Shown piece by piece: positions 46,364-55,505 of a stretch of DNA of 64,000 bases (position 1 is the stretch's first letter; every line of letters begins with the position of its first letter). The notes beneath the pieces were generated by a model. The model was given only the letters and a program-made list of their open reading frames with translations, ran no database searches and was not told where the DNA came from. Source of the stretch: Laspinema palackyanum D2a (lineage in GTDB: Bacteria > Cyanobacteriota > Cyanobacteriia > Cyanobacteriales > Laspinemataceae). Made by a program: the position numbers and the translations under genes. The DNA is taken from NCBI GenBank assembly GCA_025370845.1, contig JAMXFF010000018.1:70777-134776 (forward strand). The letters run 5' to 3'.

Positions 46364-48826
46364 ATGGTTCCGAGTACCGCGATCCGTTTACCCAATCACA
46401 GGTGGCAGATTTACCCTCAAAAACCCGAACTCGCCCAGCAAATTGCTGAGGCAGTGGCACTGCCACCAATTTTGGCGCAAGCACTCATCGATCGCGGCAT
46501 TGAAACCGTAGAAGAAGTCCAGGCATTTTTAGACCCGGAATCGGTGAGTTTGCCTTCTCCTGTGGAGGAATTCCCGGACTTGGCACTGACGGTTGAACGA
46601 TTAGAAAAGGCGATCGCCACCGGGGCAAAAATTGCAATTTGTGGCGACTATGATGCCGATGGCATGACCAGTACCGCCCTCTTAATGCGAGCATTACGTG
46701 CATTAGGTGCAAATGTGGACTATGCGATTCCCAGTCGCATGGCAGAAGGTTACGGCATTAATGAGCGGATTGTCCGAGAATTCCACAGTGAAGGGGTGAA
46801 AATTATTTTAACCGTGGATAATGGCATCGCTGCGGTTAAACCCATCGCCCTCGCCCGAGAATTGGGGATGGATGCGATTATTACGGACCACCATGAACTC
46901 CCGGATGAATTGCCTCCGGCAACAGCAATTCTCAACCCGAAACTGATTCGGGAAGCATCTCCCTATCGCGGAGTTGCCGGGGTGGGAGTCGCCTATATCT
47001 TAGCTATTTGTTTAGCACAAAAATTAGGGCAATCCCAACCCTTAATTAAACCTTTACGAGAACTCTTAACCCTCGGAACCATTGCGGATTTAGCCCCATT
47101 AACGGGAGTGAATCGCCGCTGGGTTAAACGGGGGTTGCGTCAATTACCCGAGTCGGAGTTAGCAGGGGTACAAGCATTAATTCAGGTTTCCGGTGCCAGT
47201 AGCAGTGGGAAAACGATGAAACCGGATGAAATCGGGTTTCGGTTGGGACCGCGCATTAATGCGGTGGGACGGATTGGTGACCCCCAAGTTGCGATCGAAC
47301 TGCTGACGACGGATGATCCAGGGATTGCGTTAACTCGGGCGATGCAGTGCGAACAAATCAATCAGGACCGTCAGCAGATGTGCGAAACCATCGAGGCGGA
47401 GGCAGTCGCCTGGGTTGAAAGCAATGGCATGGATTATTTAGGCAGTCGGGTGTTAGTCGTGGTCCAACCGGGTTGGCATCATGGTACCATTGGCATTGTG
47501 GCTTCTCGCTTGGTGGAACGCTACGGTGTGCCGGTATTTATTGGCACTTATGAGGACGATCGCCAGGAACATATACGCGGATCGGCGCGGAGTATTCCGG
47601 AATTTCATGTGTTTGAGGCGATGCAACATTGCGATCGCTGGTTGGGAAAATATGGCGGACATCGCGCAGCAGGGGGATTTACTTTAAGTGCGGAAAACTT
47701 AGACGGGTTTCGCCAGGGGTTGAGTGAGTTTGCTCATGGATGTCTGGAACCTCATCATCTCAAACCGGCGATCGCCATTAATGTGCTGGCGGAATTTGAG
47801 CAAATTGACCTCGACTTATACCGGGAAATCGATCGCCTCCACCCCTGCGGCATCGAAAACCCATCCCCGGTATTCTGGACGCCGAATGTAGAAGTAGTGG
47901 ACCAGCGCATCGTCGGCAAAGGACATATCAAAGTTACCCTAGAAAGCTCAACTCACAGTTTCCACCCCGATTCGCCAAAAATTGCCACGCCGCGCCGGAT
48001 TCAAGGGATTGCATGGCGCTGGGGGGATTATTTTCCCCTGCCGCGATACATTGATGTAGCCTATAAGTTGCGGGAAAATACTTGGAATGGTCAGACGAAT
48101 GTAGAATTGGAACTGATCAGCGCTCGTCTGCCGGAGAACGAAGAGAGTCGCCCTCGTGAGATTCCCGGACAGTCGGTGTCACCGCAACCTGTGATTCGGC
48201 GATCGCTGAAAACGCCACAGAAACCAGCGGTCCAGGAATCCCTTCCCCTGACAACAGGGGGCGTCACTGCGCCACGGGTGCCTCCGATTCTACCCGCCGC
48301 GCCTCCGGTGACGGTTAATCCTGAATGGTTATCGGGAATTGCCTTACAATCCTTACTCACTCACTTACAGGGTCGGGTGTTGTTCTATGGTGCCGGTAGA
48401 CCCGAAATTGGCGCGACAGCCTGCGAAATTGAGTGGAACTTTCCCAAACGTCCCTGTGATACGTTGTTGCTCTGGACATTACCCCCTTCGGGAACTCATT
48501 TGCAATGGTTACTGGCGAAAGGGATGCCGCGTCAGGTGTATGTCTATAATCACTTACCGCCTTTACCGTCCCCGATGCAATTGCGATCGCACCTGCGCGA
48601 TCGCCTCCAGGAGGCGGGGACTCAACCCTTGAACCTGTTGCAACTGGGTCAAGAATTGTGGGTGGCACCCAGTACCTTGCTGGCTGCTTTACGCGAATTG
48701 GGGGATTCCTATCCAGAATTTCCTCCCACCCAAACCCTCGATCGCGAATTAGAACGGTTGTATCGGTGGTATGCCTTTCCTCCAGGGAAATTAGCACAAA
48801 TCAATTGGCGAGCCCATGAGCATTAG
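46364..48826 (+). CDS. recJ: Single-stranded-DNA-specific exonuclease RecJ
   Basis: RecJ degrades single-stranded DNA 5' to 3' in recombination and repair. The protein is 820 residues from ATG 46364 (MVPSTAIRLPNHRWQIYP); a TTG at 46310 would add 18 residues but no typical start region. DHH-family motifs are CGDYDADGMTSTALLM, LTVDNGI, ITDHHELPDELPPA, and the DHHA1 motif KYGGHRAAGGFTL. An OB-like region follows. The C-terminal 200 residues form an extra domain after a Ser/Pro-rich linker, as in other cyanobacterial RecJ proteins, making it longer than the 577-residue E. coli enzyme. It is followed after 5 bases by the convergent stop of the PAS-Crp gene. Confidence 0.93.
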   Translation: MVPSTAIRLPNHRWQIYPQKPELAQQIAEAVALPPILAQALIDRGIETVEEVQAFLDPESVSLPSPVEEFPDLALTVERLEKAIATGAKIAICGDYDADGMTSTALLMRALRALGANVDYAIPSRMAEGYGINERIVREFHSEGVKIILTVDNGIAAVKPIALARELGMDAIITDHHELPDELPPATAILNPKLIREASPYRGVAGVGVAYILAICLAQKLGQSQPLIKPLRELLTLGTIADLAPLTGVNRRWVKRGLRQLPESELAGVQALIQVSGASSSGKTMKPDEIGFRLGPRINAVGRIGDPQVAIELLTTDDPGIALTRAMQCEQINQDRQQMCETIEAEAVAWVESNGMDYLGSRVLVVVQPGWHHGTIGIVASRLVERYGVPVFIGTYEDDRQEHIRGSARSIPEFHVFEAMQHCDRWLGKYGGHRAAGGFTLSAENLDGFRQGLSEFAHGCLEPHHLKPAIAINVLAEFEQIDLDLYREIDRLHPCGIENPSPVFWTPNVEVVDQRIVGKGHIKVTLESSTHSFHPDSPKIATPRRIQGIAWRWGDYFPLPRYIDVAYKLRENTWNGQTNVELELISARLPENEESRPREIPGQSVSPQPVIRRSLKTPQKPAVQESLPLTTGGVTAPRVPPILPAAPPVTVNPEWLSGIALQSLLTHLQGRVLFYGAGRPEIGATACEIEWNFPKRPCDTLLLWTLPPSGTHLQWLLAKGMPRQVYVYNHLPPLPSPMQLRSHLRDRLQEAGTQPLNLLQLGQELWVAPSTLLAALRELGDSYPEFPPTQTLDRELERLYRWYAFPPGKLAQINWRAHEH

Positions 48827-48831
48827 TCGCA

Positions 48832-49968
48832 CTATTCCAGAATCGTAATATGATTGGTGTTATCAATAGTAATTTTTCCCTGATGCTGTAACTCGCTCAA
48901 CAGGCGGGTAACCGTAACCCGCGTTGTGCAGGAAGCTTCGGCGAGTTCCTGATGAGTGAGGCGCAGACTCAACCGGGTTCCTGTGGCGACGGGTTCGCCT
49001 ACGATGGTTTTTAAAACCTGAAGCAGGGTCAGGAGGCGATCGCTGGCTCGTCTTCTGCCACAGACGGATAATAACAGTTCAGATTGTTGTAATCGCTGAG
49101 TGACCCCTTCGGCAATCAATTCAGCTAAGTGAGGAGAATGCGCTAGTTCTCTATGAGGAATCGCGGTTAATTCTACGGTTTGGGAAAGGGCGGTTACTTG
49201 ATAGATGGGCAGGGCGGTTAAAGTCCGACAAAAGGGGATTCCTTCACCTGCTATTCCCATGATCACCTCACCATTTTTTTCCGTCAGGGTACTCAATTTG
49301 ACCCACCCTTTACAGACAAGCCATAAGGCATCCGGTTGTAAGGGGATATTTTCTCCTTTAGAAAAACTATGCCTGGTGCGATCGCAGAATAGATCCTCAG
49401 CGTTCTGTTTTTTCTGGGCTTGCGATCGCTGGTGCTCACTGATGTCCCGGATACAGACGCAGGTGGAAACAATATTACCCCAGGCGTCCCGTTCCATAGA
49501 GAGGGTCAGCGCCGCCTCAAAGGGTTCCCGATGGGGGGAATAGAGTCTTACTTGCCACTCCTGATCGTCGTCCTCCTGTTGCCGCCTCTTCAGTTCTTCC
49601 CGAAACTCCCGTCGCGCCTCTATCGGCACTAAAATCGTGAAGGGTTTGTGCAGTAGCAATCCTTGGGTGCAGTCGAATAATCGGGTCGCCGCACGATTCA
49701 CCGAGGTAATCGTACCGGCGCTATCCAGGGCGAGGTAAGCATGGGGTGCTTGCTCAAATAGGCTTTCATAACGCCTACGTTCTGCTTCGAGTTGGGTGCG
49801 AGATTCAACCAGTTGTTCCTGCTGTTCTGCCAGTTGTTCTAAGGCAACGAGCAATTCTTCTGAAGCGGTCCCGAGTTCCTTAAAGGCGATCGGCAGTAAA
49901 TCACCGTTAGGCTGGATCTCCGAAGGTTCAGAACTGCGGTGATACAGACTTTCAATGCGCTGATTCAT
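48832..49968 (-). CDS. PAS-Crp-type transcriptional regulator
   Basis: A 378-residue regulator with an unusual layout. A coiled coil (about 30-75) leads to a PAS domain (about 80-185: YESLFEQAPHAYLALDSAGT). A Crp-like beta-barrel region (about 195-300) and a Crp/Fnr winged helix (about 320-378: RLTHQELAEASCTTRVTVTR) follow. The cNMP-binding cassette of true CRP (GE...RSA) is missing: the equivalent stretch reads IAGEGIPFCRTLTAL. It is therefore unlikely to respond to cAMP. A PAS-sensed signal could control DNA binding. It is divergent from the receiver gene at 50819 across an 850-base gap. Its target genes are unknown. Confidence 0.82.
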   Translation of the reverse strand: MNQRIESLYHRSSEPSEIQPNGDLLPIAFKELGTASEELLVALEQLAEQQEQLVESRTQLEAERRRYESLFEQAPHAYLALDSAGTITSVNRAATRLFDCTQGLLLHKPFTILVPIEARREFREELKRRQQEDDDQEWQVRLYSPHREPFEAALTLSMERDAWGNIVSTCVCIRDISEHQRSQAQKKQNAEDLFCDRTRHSFSKGENIPLQPDALWLVCKGWVKLSTLTEKNGEVIMGIAGEGIPFCRTLTALPIYQVTALSQTVELTAIPHRELAHSPHLAELIAEGVTQRLQQSELLLSVCGRRRASDRLLTLLQVLKTIVGEPVATGTRLSLRLTHQELAEASCTTRVTVTRLLSELQHQGKITIDNTNHITILE

Positions 49969-50818
49969 CGTCCTGACATACTGTGTAAATAAATCGAGTT
50001 TAAAAATACATTCCTCCTTAGCAATCTTATCGATTTGCTATTATTATAGTGGGTTGACTGGAGTTAAATCTTTGCTTTCTAGTCTTCGGTTCCCAGACTA
50101 GAAAATTAATCATGGTCAAATTATACCCGAGTCCTTATGAATAGGCAAGCTTTAGATTGTTTTTTACCGAGTGCCGAACCCGGTAGAAACTCATCTGTTC
50201 AACCCTTTTAGGGTTCCCATCTTCCCAAGGGCGATCGCCCCAGGGTCCACAACTCGCCATTGCCCGGTAACCCAGTTTCCAGAAAATTAAGGACCCTTCC
50301 CTTTGGGTCCGTAGTTGGACAAACTCCTTTATCCATAAGGGCTTGAGCCTTTCCTGTATCCCTGAATACATGAAAGACTCAAAAATAATTCTCTCTCAAG
50401 ATAGAAGCCAAACTTTAGACTGGGTTTTATAATCGAGTGAAAATTAAATCTTCCCCGAAATAAATTCGGCTTTGGACTGCATGATCTTACCTCAAAACAG
50501 GAAACTTATTCCCAGTTTTTAGAGTCATTGACTCCCCAGGCCACCTTGAAAAAGCCAGGATTATTTACCAATAAACTGGTTTTCCCAATCAGGGATGTAT
50601 GAGTTGATATTATGAAAATCATGAAAATTATAAAATCACCTCAAGGTTTGCCCACCTCTATTTTAGGCTCATAAATTTATCTGAGAAATTATTTTTGACC
50701 CTCCGGATGTTTAATCTTTAGACAGAAAAGAGTTTCTCTGGAACCGAATTTCAATCCATCCCAAGTAGAAAATAGCTCTACCGTACCGAAACAACAAATA
50801 AATGCAGAGAAGAAACTT
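49969..50818. other. Long divergent intergenic region
   Basis: About 850 bases between the starts of the PAS-Crp gene and the lone receiver gene. No convincing gene is present on either strand. It should carry the promoters of both and perhaps regulator sites, but I could not identify a palindromic Crp-type site with confidence. Confidence 0.4.
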
Positions 50819-51280
50819 ATGAATCGAGTAGCAACGCGCACAAAAATATTAGTTGTTGAAGATAATTTAGCTTATGCCAATATCTTAAAAATCACCTTTG
50901 ACTACTCGAAATTTTGGGCAGAAGCGGAAATCAAGACCGTCAATGATGGAAAGGAAGCGATCGATTACCTCTCTGGGGTTCAGGGAAATTCAGGCGATTG
51001 CCAGGAGTCCTGCCTGTTACCCGATTTGATTCTCTCCGATATCAATATGCCCCATTTATCCGGATTAGAATTACTGGCTTGGATTCGACAAACGGCTCAT
51101 TTGAAACATTTACCTGTTATTTTAATGAGTAGCCATATCCAGCCCCTAGAGCTAGAAATTATTAAGAGCTTAAAGGCTAATTATTATTTTATTAAGCCTT
51201 TAACCATTCAAGACTTATTAAGTCACCTGAATCGCAGCATGGAGCAACTTCAACCGAGTCAAGCTCACGTTGTAGACTAA
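50819..51280 (+). CDS. Single-domain response regulator, Rcp1 type
   Basis: A 153-residue stand-alone receiver: ILVVEDNLAYANIL (acidic residues), acceptor Asp in LILSDINMPHLSGLEL, VILMSSH at the switch position and FIKPLTI with the conserved Lys. The size and the insertion YLSGVQGNSGDCQESCLLPDL between helix 2 and strand 3 resemble the Rcp1/CphB receivers that partner with phytochrome kinases. No kinase gene is adjacent, so its partner is unknown. Confidence 0.88.
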   Translation: MNRVATRTKILVVEDNLAYANILKITFDYSKFWAEAEIKTVNDGKEAIDYLSGVQGNSGDCQESCLLPDLILSDINMPHLSGLELLAWIRQTAHLKHLPVILMSSHIQPLELEIIKSLKANYYFIKPLTIQDLLSHLNRSMEQLQPSQAHVVD

Positions 51281-51340
51281 CCCCACTTCATGAATTCACA
51301 ACCGAAAGAGACTAGGGGATTAACCCTTTCTTCTCTTTAT

Positions 51341-51375
51341 CCCCCAGAACAAATCTGTTTTCAGGGGGTTTTCTC
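51341..51375 (+). terminator. Terminator after the lone receiver gene
   Basis: CCCCCAGAACA (51341) pairs imperfectly with TGTTTTCAGGGGG (51356-51368), followed by TTTTCTCTTG. The region from there to 52024 has no supported gene. Confidence 0.65.
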
Positions 51376-52024
51376 TTGTTTGGGCGCAATTCAAGTTTTG
51401 GATATCTTTTTCAAATTCTCCTCATTCCCCAACCTATCCGCCGGTTAATTCATCCTAGGGATGTCATTTCCAACGGCTTCAAGGGTACAAGATGGCTGGC
51501 AATTCAAACCTAATCACGGACTAATCCTCATTAATCCTTGAAACGAGAGGAGATAACCAGGGGAAATCAGTCATGAAATCGGGTCATTAGGGTTCAGGTA
51601 ATATAGGGCTGAGAAATTCACCAAAAATCCCGGCGATTTCCCTCAACTCCATTGTATCAGTCGCTACGTTAGTGCGTTACATTCAATCCTATCCTCAGAT
51701 AGAAAAGCGATCGTCCAAAAGCCGTTATCTTAGGGAACAGGGTAGTCTGGATAAATTTAACTTGATAGTGAGTCTACACCAGTTCGGCGCTCGTGACTAA
51801 TATTGCGATGGAGAATTCCGGGTCTAATTGGGGGTAAAATGAACGCTAAGGGTTGATCCAATTGTCCTAAATTCGGGAATTCTCAAAGTAGTCATTTGGC
51901 AAGGGGACCAGATGAACGGGGCCGCTTTACCGCTGGGGTGAAGTCAACAATAGAAAATACACAGAATTACCAGTTTTTATCGTCCCCTGTGTCCGTCAAG
52001 AGCGATTGTAGCAAAGAGGCGAAT

Positions 52025-52261
52025 ATGAGCCAACAATGGTTTGCTGAACAGGATAGCTTATCCGATGCAGTAGAAGAACTTGCAGAAACGACCGTTTCGT
52101 TAGGGGTAATCTCTAGTTTTATGGTTCGCTATCAGGGTCAAAAGCGTCAATTTTATTTACCGAGTCAGAGCGACCCTGAACCCCTGACGGCAGAACAGGC
52201 ATACTTGCGGTTGAAAGAGTTGATGGAAGAATCGGGGCTATTGAGGCAGATCTCATCCTGA
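52025..52261 (+). CDS. Small protein of unknown function
   Basis: A 78-residue protein from ATG 52025 (MSQQWFAEQDSLSDAVEELA); the ORF extends upstream but without coding look. It is acidic and soluble, with a helix, a short strand segment FMVRYQGQKRQFYLPSQ, and a final helix AYLRLKELMEESGLLRQ. The sequence looks like a real conserved cyanobacterial small protein, but I cannot name a family. Upstream, 51376-52024 shows nothing. Confidence 0.55.
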   Translation: MSQQWFAEQDSLSDAVEELAETTVSLGVISSFMVRYQGQKRQFYLPSQSDPEPLTAEQAYLRLKELMEESGLLRQISS

Positions 52262-52666
52262 GCACTTTCTGGGATTCGAGCCATTCACCGCCAATTTCTG
52301 GATCTTTTTCCCCGAGTATAGAGTGCCGTGGACTCCCACCGCCCTCAAGGGTCGTCTGCTGTTTCTGTGCGCGCAGGAGCGATCGCCTTTCATGAAATTT
52401 TTATTGGGGGGGATTTCCAGACCCCTACCCTACCTTAAGCCCTGGGAGTTGGGAAAAAGCAAGACTCCACCGGAGTCTTACTAGAGCCATTCTCCCGGGC
52501 TGTTTGTGCAGGGGTGAGTTTCTCGGGTCGGCTTTGGCAATCCAGGGTCCTAGGGGGGACTCCAAATCCCGAACCTCATGAAGGCGACTGCGAGATTCAA
52601 AGGCGATCGCCCTTATCCATAGCTAGGATGGTGACAAAAAGCCCGAAAATAAAGCGCTACAGTGTT

Positions 52667-52695
52667 GATGCAGCGGCTCGAATCGCCGCTGCATC
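52667..52695 (-). terminator. Perfect 11-bp hairpin downstream of psb30
   Basis: GATGCAGCGGC (52667-52677) pairs with GCCGCTGCATC (52685-52695), loop TCGAATC. It touches the psb30 stop codon on the minus strand. The T-rich stretch that would complete a terminator (CTTTATTTT) is about ten bases further on, so it may be a terminator or an RNA-stabilising hairpin. Confidence 0.6.
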
Positions 52696-52827
52696 TTACA
52701 TATCGCCGCCGCGAAATGCCAGCAAAAAGATGACAACTGGACCCGCAATCAAAATCAATCCCACGAAAGTGAGTTGAAGAATTGTTTCCAGATTGAGGTT
52801 GCTTGCAAAACTACTTAAAAAATCCAT
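52696..52827 (-). CDS. psb30: Photosystem II protein Psb30 (Ycf12)
   Basis: A 43-residue single-helix membrane protein. The translation contains [20 protein letters not shown] and [13 protein letters not shown], which is the Ycf12/Psb30 pattern: N-L-E-x-I-x-Q-L-T, a membrane helix with A-G-P, and a short R-G-G tail. Psb30 sits at the edge of the photosystem II core near cytochrome b559 and helps keep the complex stable in strong light. A textbook GGAGG lies six bases before the ATG at 52827, and a strong hairpin follows the stop codon. The gene is very short and easily missed. It stands alone, far from other photosystem genes. Confidence 0.9.
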   Translation of the reverse strand: MDFLSSFASNLNLETILQLTFVGLILIAGPVVIFLLAFRGGDM

Positions 52828-53092
52828 TTTTCCTCCCAACGGTGCCTGTCCTGAGTAGATATCTAAAACTAACAGTGCTTTACCCTACCCCGAATGAGAG
52901 AGGGGATTTGCCACACTGTAAATCAAAATCCGCATACAATCTTACAAGTGAATGGCTCATTTTTTTAAGGAAGTTTACAAAAATCTGGAAAAGACATGAA
53001 CCTAGACCCGGTGTTTTTTTGCCCCCGGGTCGAAGATTCCCCTGCGATCGGCGAGTAAAAAGCGCTATTGTGAAAAGGCACGAGGGTTCTAT

Positions 53093-53485
53093 ATGAGGGA
53101 TTTAACCGTGGCAAGTTGGCGTTGTATCAAGCAGTGTGGAGCCTGCTGTCATCTGGAGCCAGAGGAGCGTCCAGAATTGGCAGAGTATCTATCTGAGGAA
53201 GAGTTGGGCTTATATCTGAGCATGGTAGGGCCAGATGGATGGTGTATCCATTTGGATCACCTCACCCGGGAATGTACAATCTATGATGATCGCCCCCGCT
53301 TCTGTCGGGTCCTCCCCGATGTGTTTGAGGAGATGTACGGCATTGCACCCGATGAATTAGACGAATTTGCCATCGAATGCTGTCAGCAGCAAATCGAGGC
53401 CGTTCATGGCGATCGCAGCTTGGAAATGCTCCGGTTTAATCAAGCCGTTGGGGTTTCCCTACTTGAACTGCCCTCCCAGGATTAA
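53093..53485 (+). CDS. YkgJ-type cysteine cluster protein
   Basis: A 130-residue protein of the YkgJ family (zinc- or iron-chelating). The family cysteine motif CIKQCGACCHL is followed by GWCIHLDHLTRECTIYDDRP with RFCRV, giving the typical eight-cysteine arrangement together with ECCQQQ near the C-terminus. A metal ion or Fe-S cluster is probably bound, but the role is unknown. The start is uncertain: ATG 53093 is used. It precedes the two transporter genes by 130 bases on the same strand. Confidence 0.85.
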   Translation: MRDLTVASWRCIKQCGACCHLEPEERPELAEYLSEEELGLYLSMVGPDGWCIHLDHLTRECTIYDDRPRFCRVLPDVFEEMYGIAPDELDEFAIECCQQQIEAVHGDRSLEMLRFNQAVGVSLLELPSQD

Positions 53486-53616
53486 GCCCGTTCTCTGTTT
53501 CCTCAATTGCTCTCTCCTTCCTGATATTCCTGTGGGTAGAGGAGTTTGCCCCAGGGACAGTCTGCTCTACCCTCCGGTTGATTTTTGGGGGGAGAGTCGG
53601 GAATAATGAAAGAACA

Positions 53617-54102
53617 ATGAAAAAACAACCGCAGTTACTCTCCATGCCAGCAAACACTTCTTCTGTTACCGAACTCACCGAGAGCCTTTCCCCCTTGTCT
53701 GCCGCCGTCCCCCCCAATGCAGAAGCCAGCCTAGAACACGCCCTCACCCTACCTACTTCCCTAGAACTTTCACCGCCCCCATCCCCCCAGGCTGCACCCA
53801 AAACCCGCAGCCCTAAATCCCGCCAGGGGGCCTGGAGTGTGTTCGCTTCCACCTTCGTGACCATTTTCCTAGCTGAATTAGGGGACAAAACCCAAGTCGC
53901 CACCCTGTTAATGACCGCTGAATCCCAATCTCCCTGGATTGTCTTTGCCGGTGCCGGTTCCGCATTGGTCGCCACTAGCTTGTTAGGGGTCCTCCTCGGT
54001 CGCTGGTTAGCCACTCGCATCTCCCCCAAAACCATCGAAAAATCAGCGGGAGTTGTCCTGCTGTTTGTCTCTGCCATGCTGGTGTGGGATATTCTGCATT
54101 AA
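53617..54102 (+). CDS. Gdt1/TMEM165 (UPF0016) family membrane transporter, first half
   Basis: A 161-residue protein with one Gdt1 domain. An unstructured N-terminal region of about 75 residues comes first. The family motif E-L-G-D-K-(T/S) is in FLAELGDKTQVATLLM; three membrane helices follow (VFAGAGSALVATSLLGVLLG, then VVLLFVSAMLVWDIL). ATG 53617 (MKKQPQLLSMPAN) is used; a TTG at 53578 and an ATG at 53644 are also possible. The family exports Mn2+ or Ca2+ out of the cytoplasm, and in Synechocystis the Mnx member protects against manganese stress. Two domains are needed for a full transporter; the second is encoded by the next gene. Confidence 0.85.
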   Translation: MKKQPQLLSMPANTSSVTELTESLSPLSAAVPPNAEASLEHALTLPTSLELSPPPSPQAAPKTRSPKSRQGAWSVFASTFVTIFLAELGDKTQVATLLMTAESQSPWIVFAGAGSALVATSLLGVLLGRWLATRISPKTIEKSAGVVLLFVSAMLVWDILH

Positions 54103-54184
54103 AATCGACTCTTCACGGCAGCCCCACCCTTTCCCTCGTTTCTTTGTTCAGGACCCTTTTAAACCTCAAGCAGGATAGCAAACA

Positions 54185-54520
54185 ATGGACTGGCAACTTC
54201 TCGGTGTAAGTTTTATCACGATTTTTTTAGCAGAATTAGGAGACAAAAGCCAAGTGGCGGCGATCGCCCTCGGGGGTAGCTCAAAATTCCCGCAGTCGGT
54301 ATTTTTCGGAACTGCTGGTGCCCTTGTTTTAGCCAGTTTGCTCGGAGTCTTAGCCGGAGAAGGGGTAGCCCAACTCCTTCCCGCCCATCTCCTCAAGGCG
54401 ATCGCCGCCCTGGGTTTTGCCATCATTGCGCTGCGTCTGCTGTTCGCGAAAGAAGACGAGGAAGAAGACGCTTCCCCAGAAGCAGAAACCCCCACAATTG
54501 CCCTCTCAGACCCCGATTAA
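54185..54520 (+). CDS. Gdt1/TMEM165 (UPF0016) family membrane transporter, second half
   Basis: A 111-residue protein with the second Gdt1 domain: FLAELGDKSQVAAIALGG, followed by VFFGTAGALVLASLLGVLAG and LLKAIAALGFAIIALRLLF. The acidic tail EDEEEDASPEAE is cytoplasmic. Each of the paired genes carries one copy of the E-L-G-D-K motif, so the two products probably form a heteromer with the usual two-fold symmetry. It starts 82 bases after the stop of the first gene and ends at a terminator. Confidence 0.88.
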   Translation: MDWQLLGVSFITIFLAELGDKSQVAAIALGGSSKFPQSVFFGTAGALVLASLLGVLAGEGVAQLLPAHLLKAIAALGFAIIALRLLFAKEDEEEDASPEAETPTIALSDPD

Positions 54521-54553
54521 ACCGCTGTAAGTCCTGCCTAAGCATAAGCAAAA

Positions 54554-54582
54554 GCCCCCAGATACCTGGGGGCCTTTCTTTT
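54554..54582 (+). terminator. Rho-independent terminator after the second Gdt1 gene
   Basis: GCCCCCAG (54554-54561) pairs with CTGGGGGC (54566-54573), loop ATAC, then CTTTCTTTT. The hairpin may also serve the convergent gene at 54612. Confidence 0.85.
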
Positions 54583-54611
54583 ACTGACTTAAAATTTCTA
54601 TCCCAAAACCC

Positions 54612-55127
54612 TTATGAAGCGAGGCGTTGTTGTTGATTGCGATACATCCAACTGAGCAAAATGCCACTGCTGCCTAGTTTGAACAGTTCCAGCATCCAAT
54701 ACCCTTGCTGCATTTGATTCATGCCCGAGGGAATCCCTTGCACCGGCTCAAATACATTCAGTTGCATCGCCAAAGCGCTCATTTGCGGCGTCAAGCTATA
54801 GGTATCAATCAACACCACCAATAGCAGGATAACGGATAGGAGAATAGCAGGAATGGTCCATTTTTCGTTAAATTGATGCCGTTTAACCACCGTGAGAATT
54901 CCGGTCAAAACTAACGCGGCACATAATAATTCAATCCGATTAAACATCCCAAATAGCAGATAACCGGCAGAAGCAAACCCGGCGGATTTCATCATTCCTG
55001 CTGCATACATACTTGGCAGAATCACCAGATCTAGCAACAGGCAGGCACTCAGCCAGAACCCCAGGCTGAATAGGACGATGGTTTGCCACATCGGTTGTTT
55101 GATTGTAACCGTTGGATTCGTTTCCAT
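54612..55127 (-). CDS. DUF4149-like integral membrane protein
   Basis: A 171-residue protein with four predicted membrane helices (about 16-38, 52-72, 92-110, 143-160). The segment GFWLSACLLLDLVILPSMYA and SAGYLLFGMFNRIELLCAAL look like the DUF4149 family of cyanobacterial membrane proteins. No catalytic residues are evident. The function is unknown. It is monocistronic, convergent with the second Gdt1 gene. Confidence 0.65.
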   Translation of the reverse strand: METNPTVTIKQPMWQTIVLFSLGFWLSACLLLDLVILPSMYAAGMMKSAGFASAGYLLFGMFNRIELLCAALVLTGILTVVKRHQFNEKWTIPAILLSVILLLVVLIDTYSLTPQMSALAMQLNVFEPVQGIPSGMNQMQQGYWMLELFKLGSSGILLSWMYRNQQQRLAS

Positions 55128-55348
55128 AAAATTTCCTCTACCGCTGCGTCTTTGTTTTTAGCTTAACGAATCAGCCCGGGAAAATCCATAAAGTAACATT
55201 TCAAAAGGATACAAAATGTTACTAAAATGAAGGGAATTACCCGAAAAAATGTAAACATTTATTGCAGAGGGTCCAAGGGAGGGGAGGACTGGGGCTTACA
55301 AGAGTAGGTGTTTGACGTTCATGGTCATTTGCCTCACATCAACTGCAC

Positions 55349-55394
55349 CTCCGGTTCCCTCCCCTGTGTCTTGGGGAGGGTTAGGGTGGGGTCC
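55349..55394. repeat. Dispersed GC-rich palindromic repeat, variant copy
   Basis: CCTCCGGTTCCCTCCCC, then TGTGTCTTGGGGAGGG and TTAGGGTGGGGTCC. The loop differs (TGTGTC instead of TTGGCAA), otherwise it matches the units at 2858 and 41665. It lies upstream of queC, between about 55180 and 55505, where no gene is seen. Confidence 0.7.
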
Positions 55395-55505
55395 ACTCCG
55401 CTTCTGGCCAGAAGGACTGGGGTCCAAGGACCCGGAGACAGATGCAGGGGCGATCGCATTCCACTCCCTGCGAGAATAGTAAAAAAGGCTCACCCAGAAA
55501 AAAGC

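Noticed and set aside
50135..50371. 78-codon minus-strand ORF in the divergent gap
   Set aside because: Low-complexity Trp/Pro/Arg content and no homology pattern; likely chance.
52514..52777. 87-codon plus-strand ORF opposite psb30
   Set aside because: Lies antisense to the convincing psb30 gene and has no protein-like pattern.
55308..55505. N-terminal extension of queC
   Set aside because: The extension translates a dispersed GC-rich repeat and spacer; the family begins right at the GTG near 55506.
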